From positions 27,796,473-27,860,472 of the forward strand of contig JAJLRJ010000005.1 in the NCBI GenBank assembly GCA_024195265.1: a stretch of 64,000 nucleotides of DNA, given 5' to 3'. Origin of the DNA: Dendrophyllia cribrosa (taxonomy: Eukaryota > Cnidaria > Anthozoa > Scleractinia > Dendrophylliidae). The notes beneath the pieces were generated by a model that was given only the letters and a program-made list of their open reading frames with translations, was not told the origin of the DNA and did not search any database. Each line of letters starts with the position of its first letter. The stretch's first letter is position 1. Made by a program: the position numbers and the translations under genes. Below are positions 12,556 through 22,930 of this stretch, piece after piece.

Positions 12556-15079
12556 TAATTAGATACAGAACTGGTACGTTAACAAAGTTTTCCAAGTTGT
12601 CCGGTTAAAGAAGTACAACTCTTGATTGGCAAATTATCATGCTTTGTTGTTATGCAGTCCCTCCCATTTCCAATTCCTCCCTTTGTAATAAAACACCTCT
12701 GCGCGGAGGCTATTTTTACGTTCAACTGTCGCTCAAAACGCCGTGAATGAATGCGATAAATAAACTATGTCATTAAAGTACAGTGTTTGTAAACCAAAGT
12801 GCGCTAATGAGTATAAACAGGCTATTAACAGATACAACATCTTTAACAAATAAAACGGTGCTATTTACACCTACTTTATAGTGTAAAAGCCGGATAAACA
12901 CTAAATGTTATGTCGGTTGTAGGGCAAGTAAATAGCATGATTGTGCTGCAAACCGTACCGAGAATCCACTGCCGAGCGCGAGTTAATTTTCTTCAGCTTG
13001 CAGGCGGCGCGCATGTAACATTAAAACCCATTGCAAGAAACTTTAAAACTACAGGGAATACCGTACAAATTTTGCGAGCACCACGAAATTTTAAGCACTG
13101 TTCGATCGCTAGTTGTAAATTACAAAGGAAGGCTAAAAAGTCAAAAAAAAGTACCTTGTATTCCCGGCGCATTTTCGTGTAAAATAGTAGACCAGGTTTT
13201 GAAGTATCTGAATAGTCGTAAACTCCGCGAACTCTATTGTTCAGAACTCTTCTTCGTGATCAAAAGTTATGGGCAGATCTTGTATTGTTCGCGTCTGATT
13301 CAACGATAAATTCGCATTCCTAGCTTAATCCTGTCCTTGGAGATTGGATACAGAACTGTATATCAGCCGAAGACGAGTTAAATAGTACATTCACCGACGT
13401 AAACGCAATTCAAAAATAGACACCCCGCAGTGATTAAAATCTAAAAATGAAAAACAACTTGAAAATGCAAATGTAGAGGCATTCCACGACACAAAAGAAC
13501 AAGCCAACCCTTAAACGCAGACATTAATTACTTAGTCTTATTCGACTCTTCTATAATACGATATATGAGTTAATTGAACATTGTTGCTACCAATTGTACT
13601 TCTGTCAAATCAGACCACAATCTTATGACAAATTTGAAGGACCGATAAAATGAAGCTGAGTTATATATGACGCTAATTGTTCGATTAATATATTGGTCAA
13701 TGAAATCGAAATGAATGTCTCAAGTCATAGATCCTTTTTTGTCCCACTTAAACAAAACCGAATAAAATAAAACAAAACAAGAGGAGGCATGGCCTGCTGT
13801 GTTTTAATCTATTGATATGACCTCTTTACTTTATTTTTGTGTAACAAATTAAATGTTTTTATGCAGAACTATATTTACCCCTCCTCTGCCCCCCTAATCA
13901 CTCCGCCCCTCCCCATTAGGGGCAAATATTTATCGCGGCGCTGGAATAACTACTAAAGATCACTTGTTCATTGCTCATACTTCATTGACGTGTATACAGT
14001 TTCCTGACGTGACATTACAAAGAAGCTAGAGTTAAAATCTTATTAAAAAGGAGGTATCCTAGTGTCTGTTTGTTTTTTCCTTTCCATTTTGTTTTTGCTC
14101 CAAGAAGAAATGATTTCTTTTTCTATACCATAAGTTTTGAAATCTATTTTTAGCACCATGAATTTATTATAAGCGGTATTAATTTATTTTTAGCGCTTAG
14201 GTTTGTTGTTGATAAGAAACAAAACAAATCTAAAATTATAACTGATTTACATAGGAAACTCGATTACAGAGACTTGCTGTTGTAAATACAGGCTTACGTT
14301 TTCCTTTGCTTTTACGTAAAACAACGCATCAAATTAAAACTAAGTACCTTTGTCATACACACAATGTTTATAAAGCACTAAGAGGAAGATATCAAGTGAA
14401 TTTGCCGAAGGGAGAATGAACCACCATCTGAGTTTTAGCAAGTTTACAAGAAACCAGGCGATAGACTTGAAAATCCATTTCCGAAACAGCTTATTAAAGC
14501 TCTGCTTTCTAGTTTTGAGGGCTGATCATATCATGTTTGGCCAACCATAGTGCCATTTTGAGAGAATGCCTTTTCACATTGTTTTTGCTTACCACCGTTT
14601 GTATTGATCCAATATGGTGCAATAAATCGTTCAGGGTAATGCAGTGGTTTTCATACCGAGAACTATAGACTATGTCTATGTTCCCAATTGGTTCAACTCT
14701 ACGAAAAATTTTGACCAACTTATTTCCTTCAATAAAAAAAATCGTTATTCGGATACGATTACTTTGAAGTTCACCTTCCAACAGATTTCTGATAAATAAA
14801 CTTTATTACACCCTGCTATTTATGCGATTTTACATCTATTCATGTAAACTCCATAATACATCAATCATCCTCTCTGATTTTATCAACCAAATTTCTATGA
14901 AATATTATTTAGAAAAATTGCGTTAAGCGATTAAATAAAGTGTGAGTTTCTCCTTTTTCGATTTTGGAATACCTCATCTTTATTTTTGTTTTCTTGTGTG
15001 TGTGCCTTGTTTTTTTTTTATTGTTGTGTATGTTGTTGGTTCATATACATGTATTCTTTCATTGCAAATCGGTAAAACC
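12556..15079. other. No recognisable gene; one partial dispersed repeat
   Basis: Only short frames without family resemblance. Positions about 14345-14460 (TAAGTACCTTTGTC, GATATCAAGTGAATTT, AGCAAGTTTACAAG) match the left half of the 8215-8593 repeat. The 90-codon minus-strand frame at 14509-14781 is not recognised and has no support. Confidence 0.45.
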
Positions 15080-15356
15080 TGGTTTTCATATGTCGGGAAA
15101 ATCCCAGACGATCGGGGATTTTTTTGTTCGCGATTGCCCCAGATTTCGCCGATACATGTATGTCGGGAAAATCGCCGATCATCGCAGAAATCTGGGACGC
15201 GTCGCGAAAATAGAAACGTTCCCGATATGTCCCCGACCATCCTAGATGATCGGGGATGTCTACGATTGAGTGTTTTCATAAGTCGACCAAATCTGGGACG
15301 GTCGGGAAACAGCGAAATCCCCGATCGTCTGTGATTTTCCCGACACATAAAACTAC
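15080..15356. repeat. MITE with TGTCGGGAAAATC ends
   Basis: Left GGTTTTCATATGTCGGG plus ATCGGGGATTT is mirrored by AAATCCCCGATCG and CCCGACACATAAAACT on the right. TCGGGAAAATC/GATCGGGGAT units recur internally. Open frames on both strands of this stretch reflect the inverted symmetry and are not taken as genes. Confidence 0.75.
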
Positions 15357-15585
15357 ATGTAATAAGCTTATTTACTAAATTACACAATGAAAATTAAGTT
15401 AACGACTTACTTAAAACATAAGAGAGTACAATGCGGTGTAACGAGGATGTGTAAACCAATGTATATTTCGTGTATGTGTATTTAAATATGGAACAATAAA
15501 AAATGTTTATGAAAAAATATAGATCATTAGACAAGCTAATTTTACCTGATTTTCAAGTGTTATTCTATGACTTTCTCGTCAAAGG

Positions 15586-15988
15586 ATGACATTAAAACGA
15601 AAACCCACTCAAAACAGCATGAAATTAAAAAGAATTTCGTACAAACGACGCCTGGGGGTTAATTTTGCGCTGCTGGCGTCAGCAGACCGGTTGAAAGAGA
15701 ACCCTGCTGACGTCAGCAGATAGGACCTTCAGCTAATGTTTTAAGGGTAAGACCTCATTATTTAAGTTGAAGTGCCTTAATTCCCCACCCCCTAAAGAAT
15801 CAACGAATGACGTTGAAAATAAAACCCACTCAAAACTGCATGAAGTTGCAAAGAATTTCGTAGAAACGAGGCCTGGAGGTGAATGTTGCGCAGCTGTTGA
15901 AAAAAGGAAAATTTACAGTAGCTAATGCTTCAAGGGTAAAACCTCGTTATTTAGCTTTTTTTCACTTCAAGTGCCTTAATCGTCTTAA

Positions 15989-16020
<32 letters not shown>
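15586..16020. repeat. Two-copy tandem duplication, period about 215 bp, ending in poly-C
   Basis: Copy 1 starts with AAAACCCACTCAAAACAGCATGA and runs to TGCCTTAATTCCCCACCCCC; copy 2 starts with AAAACCCACTCAAAACTGCATGA and runs to TGCCTTAATCG followed by about 31 C (15990-16020). Shared landmarks include AAAGAATTTCGTA and CAAGGGTAA. Copy 1 holds an extra CTGCTGACGTCAGCAG-type palindrome. Confidence 0.8.
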
Positions 16021-16023
<3 letters not shown>

Positions 16024-16734
16024 TCCTGCCCGCCCCACAAAAAAGGCAAGACGATTCCGTATAGTCATTCGATACAAAGACAATACGGAAACGTAACAAT
16101 CCCCGAGATACAAGGCAATATTACAGAACTAAGAAGTTATTGGCCCACACCACCCGGAATCAGCAAAACAGAATGCGATAGTAATCATATCCTATGCCGG
16201 ATTTACGCAAGTTATGGCACATCTATTAAAAACTTCAGTTGGCTTGAAAAATACAAATACAAATGTAAACCAAAGGATTTCTTATTACGGTATTAGCTAG
16301 AGATGTAAAAAAAACATGACTGTAATTTTATCTGAAGAAATGTAGCAATGTTACGCCATTAGTTAAAATAACTTACCGTGTCTATGTGGAGTTCACGTTT
16401 TATACATTTATACTGAACCCTCGATAATTCTAGGAAACGTGATACCAAGCGATTTCCTAAATTCAGTAGAGTGTTTATTTTGAAAGATACACTTAAAAAA
16501 GAAACAACTGGAAAATAGTCAGGTAAGTGGCAAAGACAATGCGATAAAAATCAGTTTATTTTTTCCCTTTGTGTACGAGTTCAAATTAAATTTGTTGTTG
16601 AATAGAATTGTACCGTAGGTCTATAAAATTTGGATGGAACATTCTACATATTGTTAGCTTTTGTATTGTGAAAAAAGGCAAACCCCCCATAGTGATAATA
16701 ATTGCAAATGAACAACGAACAGAAAGCTGTATAA

Positions 16735-17306
16735 ACCCCGGGGGTACTCCCTATAATGAGCTATACGGGGATGCTCCGCCCGAAAGGGGTACCTTTTTTA
16801 GGCTGGAGGTATTTAAAGGGTAGGGATTTCACGAGTTAAAGTATATAGGAAAGGGTAGGGAAAACACGAGTTGAAGTATAAAAAGGTAAGGAAAACTGCC
16901 ATTTAAGTATTATAAAAAGACTTCTGTAGCAATGCAAGGACCACTTGAACAAACAGTAACAAAATAGCTTTCTTAGCCCCCGATGAAGGTTAGTTTTGTC
17001 TAACCGAAATATTGGGCAAATACTATCAAAAGAAATCGAATGAATTTGCTGTCTGATCAGCCTTGCATGTTAAAAATTTTCTTATTGTATAAAGGGCCTT
17101 TCAAAATATAACAGACGCGCGTAAAAGCTATATGAAAGGGGCACCATTTTCAATAAAAGGTATATGAAAGGGTTACCTTTTCTGTCAAAAACGGTATATG
17201 AAAAGGCGAGGGCTTGGACCTCGGGGCGAAGCATCCCCGTACAAAATTTTGTTGAGTACCCACCCCCCGACCCCCCCCCCCCCCCCCCCCCCCCCATCCC
17301 CCCAGG
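16735..17306. repeat. Inverted-repeat element with GGGGGTACTC ends and poly-C terminus
   Basis: The left end CCCCGGGGGTACTCCC then TACGGGGATGCTCCGCCCG is mirrored at the right by CGGGGCGAAGCATCCCCGTA then GAGTACCCACCCCCC and a 25-C run. The interior holds degenerate GGGTAGGGAAAACACGAGT and GTATATGAAAGGGTTACC repeats. A relative with the same end design lies at 48247-48605. Confidence 0.7.
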
Positions 17307-17360
17307 TTTCATAACCGTGGAAAAAGCAACTGTTTTGTGATCAGAAAAAGTTTAGCGTGA

Positions 17361-18292
17361 TAACCCCTCGGTCACATTCGCGCTTGAGATCGCTGTCAAG
17401 CATGCTCGCTTATGACGTCAGTCAAGGAAGCCGGAGCAAGTGCTAGAAACTTAATCAAGTGCATCGTGGTCACATTGTAAATCCACCGCTTGCTTGAGTT
17501 GCCTGTTAAAGGCAATGGATGTCCATTTGGTGCTTTTGGTTTTCGATTTTATGTTACATCAATTGCGCGTATTCACGTATAAGAAGATTCAGGGCTATAC
17601 GACGAAGGAGAAGACTGTCCTTTCTTCTCCGCCTTGTGAATATAAATCTCTCGCCTGAAAGCTTTACGACGTATTCGCTTCACTCGTTGCAACTAACGGA
17701 GAAAGTGCATTTTTGTCACTTTTCTTGGCTTTGGATGAAACTGTACGTGGAACGGTAGCCATAGCGGAATGTATAGAAAACTGAGTTCGGTACAAAACCT
17801 TCGACGAATGGTCGAGGAAACGTGGCATGCGGCGCCGGCGGCGGTGGATAAGTACCTGTATAATTAGTAAAAAATGGAAGTTCGCTAAACCCAAATTGGC
17901 AATGAACTGGTATGGACGGCATTCTTGACATTTTCAAATGCAAGGTGAAAAAACTTTTTCTCTACAAAAACGAAAGCCAAAACTCACGCGTGACGCTCGA
18001 CTGAAACTTCTGGTCAACCACAAAGGTCAAGATGTAAAAAACACTGCTTATTGGTCAATTCGAACAAAACCCATTAAATTTGTTTACCAAGCACAACTCA
18101 AGAGCACTTCGGAGTGCTCTTAAGCTTAGCTGCGGATCTTTTGAAGATTAAGCTACTTCGCCTTCTTTTTCAAGCAAGCAAGCAGTGCCGCGCTAGGTCG
18201 GTCACACCTGTAACGAGCTAGGAATTTGCTAGGTAAACGGCAAAAATTGGTCGAGCAAGCAAGGTTCTAGCGCGAATGTGACCGAGGGGTTA
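17361..18292. repeat. 932-bp element with 24-bp perfect terminal inverted repeats
   Basis: The ends at 17361-17384 (TAACCCCTCGGTCACATTCG...) and 18269-18292 are exact reverse complements. A TA at each edge may be the target duplication. The interior contains GCAAGCAAGC motifs near the right end. No transposase is visible, so it is non-autonomous. Confidence 0.8.
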
Positions 18293-18297
18293 GCTAA

Positions 18298-18369
18298 GGC
18301 TATGTCTACACTATACCGGATGGTTTTCGTGTCGGCGCAAGAGCTATCCGGTATAGTGTAGACATAGCC
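18298..18369. repeat. Foldback element with 24-bp arms
   Basis: GGCTATGTCTACACTATACC at the left is complementary to GGTATAGTGTAGACATAGCC at the right, with a loop of about 24 bases. It abuts the preceding 932-bp element. Confidence 0.85.
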
Positions 18370-20433
18370 ATAGCCTTTAATATTGCAACAAAGAGAAACG
18401 CCAAAAGGATTTCACTTTACACATGAAATTTTGATTCTTGGAAGACCATTACCGCAAAAGATAACGAGTTTAGAAAGGTTATGATATCGTAAATTCAAAA
18501 CAAATCGGCCATGCGTAAACAGTTTTTTTCTTGCGTGCCTTAGCTTGGATATACAGACATTCAAACCGACAAGTATTTAGCAGAATAAACAGACAAACAT
18601 ACAACAGTCAAGTCCTATTATGTATGATGTACTGTTCTCTTTCTTACCCAACCCGGTCTTTCGTAAGAGATCAGCTTCCCTAAGCGGTTACTCGCTCAAT
18701 TTGTAGCGGCATTAACAACAAGGTCCAACAACGAAATAAAACGGCCACAACTCAGTGATGTACTCGTATCAGATTCGAAGCAACGAACGACGGACCACAG
18801 ACGTTTGTAATCATCAATCAACAAATAGACGACATTTACAAGACACTGCTAACAAACACATTCCAACACATTCGCGGAATAACGCGAAACAGTTAAACGT
18901 GTTCGTTAATAATTTAGCCATAATTTGGCTCACCATAGAGATTAAGTGCAAGGCATTCTCAATCCTCGGCTCAAGAACTCGATAACTCGATAGTTTCTTA
19001 CAGCCTGCGTGACCGTGTATTACGCTTGTGTAAACAGATTTGTTCTTCGAATTGAAGAAACACGCGCAAAACGCTTCTAAGAGTGTGTAACATTGATAAA
19101 ATACAGCTGCATTATTCTTTAAGCATCATTACCTTCAAATCCGGTCGCCAGGTGCATTCAAATAATTCCCCCAAAGCTTCTTTTCTCTGCGACATCTTGA
19201 CCAACACGTTTCTCTGGCAGCCCTGCGATGACAAGGACATAAAACAACGATTATAACATTGCGGCAAAATTTTCGCGTCTTGGTGAGAACCTTGGCGACT
19301 AATTTTACGCCTGAATTACCATTTCCAACACTGTTTATAGTCTTACGCATCGTTTGAATAAATTATTCTTGGACAACGGATGTATGGATCACGCTTCACA
19401 CACGGCTAAGCATGCTACCGCTACGCAGAATGACGTCACATACTATTTTGTTAGGTATTGGTGCAACGTACGACCACGAAAATGTTGAAAAACACGCCTG
19501 TTGTTTAATATTGTGACTACTTTTTTTTTAACTGATAACTGTTTCTTTTCTGTTTAGTCTTTTGTAACGTAAAGCGTTATTTCACCCAATAATGAAACCA
19601 ACTGAATTTGCAGTAATTTTTCATTTTTTTTTTCTCTTCGATAAGATAATATTGAGTACCGATAACTGATAATTTTGTGTATTAGTATATTATGTCTAAA
19701 AATAGTTATAATTAGCTCCTAGTGGTCTGTGTTTTTCTTAAATATGTAAGGAATATGTTGTAGCAATTAAATTATCCCTTAATTCTGACTAGTAAATTAT
19801 TTAATCTTTAAAATAAACACAGCTGGTTGAAGAAAATATCTAAATTTCTAGGTAAGAGTGGCTCCTCTCTTTATATGATTTATACAAGAAAGGATACTGA
19901 TAATCTTAATCTAAGCTCATTAAATGTTCTTGTCAAAACCAGAACAACATGTTTGTTTAGAAATCGTGTGAAAATCGGCTGATTTAGTTCACGTATTGTT
20001 CAGTTGGAAGTATTTCCTTGGCGTTTTGCTTCCGATGAATTTTGCTGCAACTATATTATTATAAATTGTTCCGCATTTTCCTTGAATAAACGGACGTAAA
20101 ATATTGCATACGTCGTGAACCCTCCCCGCTTCTGATGGAGTACTCCATACGGCTCTACTTTGTGTTCTGTTTAAATACGTATCCTTTGAAACATTTTGTA
20201 ATGTTATCGTAAACTGTACAGTTTGTAGTAAATAAATAAAAAAACTCCACATTGCAGCATCATTTAGCCTGAAATACGCTACCTTAAAGCGTGCTCAGTT
20301 TTGCTTGGCAAATCGAGCACTTTTATGTTCAAAACTAAAGCGTATCATGCGGATGACTCAAATGAATACCGCCCGGGGTGAATGCATTCACTTACATAAA
20401 GGAAAGTTAACAGGATTGACTGAAATGCTCTTT
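18370..20433. other. No recognisable gene
   Basis: AT-rich sequence; the longest frames (71-87 codons at 19135-19350 and 19989-20252, minus) show no recognisable domain and no coherent exon chain. Confidence 0.45.
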
Positions 20434-22162
20434 ACCAGGCGTAACTAATCGATGACATCAATGAAATCAATGAGTAATCAATAGGTAATCGATGGGTTTT
20501 TATTTGATTAGTCATTGATTATTTGCGATGATCAATGAGTAATCGATGACTAATCGACAGGCCACAAAATTTTTGGTCATCGATTAGTCATCGATTGCAT
20601 CGATTAGTCATTGATTGCATTGATTAGTCATTGATTCCATTCATTAGTCATCGATCGTGCAATAAAAACAAATGTCGAAAACAACTCTTTAAACGGATGT
20701 TTATTTTCTTTGTCCTTTTAAGTACAGGGTGGTATAAGAGAAACTTAAAAGAGACGGATGCTAATGCTGGCTCAAAACACCTAAAAAGAAATCCTCATTC
20801 ATATGTATGTCACGAAGGACAAATCTATCATGTTGCCGAATTTCTCGCCTGGCAGCAAGGGAGGCTATATATTCCTTCAACCGGACGCCAAAATCGTTTT
20901 TTTGTTGCTCACGATAAACGCTACGAAGTATTTCTTTCAAGTACAGAGGAGACAGAGGACAACAATTCCGCAAACCTAAAGCACAAAGAGGTGATCTGCT
21001 TGTGGAACAATCACGACTTTCTTGTTGGGCAAATCGAAAGAATGACAACCATTCCGACCAGAGGAAAAAATGCGCATCCTCTATTTGTTTGGAAAATATC
21101 AAAAACGGACCACATTAGACTGGTGGTTAACTCTTTTGTTTGTGGCTTGGACTGTGGAAATTCTACAAAGATTGCAAACAAGATGTCCCGGTCAAGAAAA
21201 TACAGCATTCTGGACTCTTTTCAGTTTGTACAAAAAATTCCAGCAACTCCATCTTCTGATGGAGTTCTACTACTAGATGAGAAAATCCACTCAGAAATCG
21301 AGGGCCACCGGCAGAGGTTGGAGAGTCAAGAAAAGAAATTAAAAGAAGCGAAAGAAAAAGAGAAGAATGAAAAAATAGAACGTATGAAGCAGGGACCTGC
21401 CGAAAATATGACTATGGCGGTTCTCAAACAACTATTAAAAGATAAAGGAATTGCGTTTAGTTCAAAGGCAAAAAAATCGGATCTTGTAGAAATATTTAAG
21501 GCTCAAGCTGGTACACAAGGCCAACAATGTAAATATTTTAAGGTCACACCCGAAGAAAGCACAAAACGTGACAGTGCTTGCATCTGTTTCCTTGCCTAAC
21601 GCAGGTGCTTATGACGGCTCCTTGCCTAAGCCAAAGCAGTTTTTCTTTGCTGACAAACATTTATCAATCCATAACCACGCAATCGATTCTTGTCAGCGTA
21701 CTTTTTAGTTTATTTTATAAACTGGTTGGTTCCTGTTTAGTTGTTTTGTTATTAAATAAAAAGTTCATTTGGGATAAATGAAACCGCGTTAACTGACCTT
21801 TATTTTTTTTAAGGCGTAATTCAGTTACATGTATAAAGCGTAGAACGTATTACGGAAACACAAGCGAAGGAAATATTGGTACCTAAAAGCAGGAAATCTG
21901 TCTTTGATGCGCGGTATAATAGTCAATGAGTAATCGATGGCTCATCGATGAGTAATCAATGGAATTAATGGGCAATCAATTACATCAATGAGAAATCGAT
22001 GTCATCGATGAGTAATCGATAGGCCACAAAATTTTTGGGCTTCGATTAGTCATCGATTACCCATTGATCATCGCCATTAATCAATGACTAATCAACTTAA
22101 TATCATCGATTACTCATTGATTACCAATTGATGTCATTGATCATCGATTAGTTATGCCTGGT
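20434..22162 (+). mobile_element. 1.73-kb element with ATCGATGA-rich inverted ends carrying one ORF
   Basis: The left end ACCAGGCGTAACTAATCGAT and the reverse complement of the right end, ACCAGGCATAACTAATCGAT, are inverted repeats, and CTTT flanks both sides (20430-20433; 22163-22166), suggesting a 4-bp target duplication. Each end region (about 220 bp, 20434-20655 and 21920-22162) is packed with ATCGATGA, TAATCGAT and TCATTGATT variants. Each also contains the same central AGGCCACAAAATTTTTGG in the same orientation, so each end region is itself nearly palindromic. One ORF lies between them. The superfamily is not recognised. Confidence 0.65.
20697..21599 (+). CDS. Unknown protein with SAP-like C-terminal motif, inside the 20434-22162 element
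   Basis: The frame is open from 20631; the first in-frame ATG (20697) would give 300 residues. A strong splice-acceptor-like stretch (TTCTTTGTCCTTTTAAG, then TACAG, about 20706-20726) falls just after it, so this may be a terminal exon whose 5' part is missing. Visible features: a Cys/His-bearing N-terminal part with no known motif, a Lys/Glu-rich coiled-coil-like segment (about 21300-21390), then a region with helix pattern LKQLLKDKGIAFSSKAKKSDL that resembles a DNA-binding SAP motif. AATAAA lies at 21755-21760. Codon use is continuous with no internal stop. I do not recognise the family; a mobile-element protein is the likeliest reading from its position. Confidence 0.55.
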   Translation: MFIFFVLLSTGWYKRNLKETDANAGSKHLKRNPHSYVCHEGQIYHVAEFLAWQQGRLYIPSTGRQNRFFVAHDKRYEVFLSSTEETEDNNSANLKHKEVICLWNNHDFLVGQIERMTTIPTRGKNAHPLFVWKISKTDHIRLVVNSFVCGLDCGNSTKIANKMSRSRKYSILDSFQFVQKIPATPSSDGVLLLDEKIHSEIEGHRQRLESQEKKLKEAKEKEKNEKIERMKQGPAENMTMAVLKQLLKDKGIAFSSKAKKSDLVEIFKAQAGTQGQQCKYFKVTPEESTKRDSACICFLA

Positions 22163-22716
22163 CTTTATTAACGAATTAAACAAACAGCAACGTACCACAG
22201 AATGACGCAAATGATAGAAAGTTAATTAACTTTTCTTCGCCTTTCTCATGATCTTGATAATGGGCTCACGTTATTTCTAATTCTCTGTTTCCCTCAATCA
22301 AGATTTCATTGCCATGGCAAAGTTCGCCTCCAACAGAACTGACTCGAAGCTGATCTTTTTTACTGATTCAAACCGCTATACGGTTTGCTGACCTAGCAGA
22401 AACAGTTCTCGTTAACTCGAAATAAACAATGCTTGAGTTCTAAAATTAATCTACACAAGTAATCAATCTTTTTGTCAAAGGTCACAAAACACGCTGCACT
22501 AATCTGCTCACATGCATCGTGTTTAAGTTCTGGGCCTACCTTCAATTATTGATTTTGGAAGAAACTTTCTTTTGGCTCAAATAACGATATAAAACATTCA
22601 CTAAGCAAAATGAATCGCTTCGGTAAAAGTTAACAACCACGTGTATGTTTTAGTACAACAGCACACGCGCCATCGCTGTATTTGAATCACACGATTCAAT
22701 CTCATTATCCCTCTTT

Positions 22717-22930
22717 AACCCTTTTAACTCCCAACAGATGTGCCAAATATTAAAATTCAGGAAAAATCCCAAATTTCATTTTGCACATCATTGAAAAACA
22801 AATGGTACCATGCAAAAGTACTTCCAAAGAGGTTTCATTTGAATGGTCACACCATAGAATTTTGTCCACATACTAAAAAGTTAGAACTACACCACATGTC
22901 TTCATAATTGTCTCTGGGAGTGAAAGGGTT
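22717..22930. repeat. 214-bp MITE with AACCCTTTNACTCCCA ends
   Basis: AACCCTTTTAACTCCCA at the left is mirrored by TGGGAGTGAAAGGGTT at the right. The interior contains AATGGTCACACCATAGAATTTTGTCC, shared in part with 60490-60712. Confidence 0.75.

Noticed and set aside
14509..14781. 90-codon minus-strand frame as a gene
   Set aside because: No recognised motif, no splice partner, overlaps the region beside a repeat fragment; cannot be told from chance.
14942..15387. Open frames of 93-135 codons on both strands
   Set aside because: They coincide with the inverted-repeat MITE at 15080-15356; symmetry of the repeat produces matching frames on both strands.
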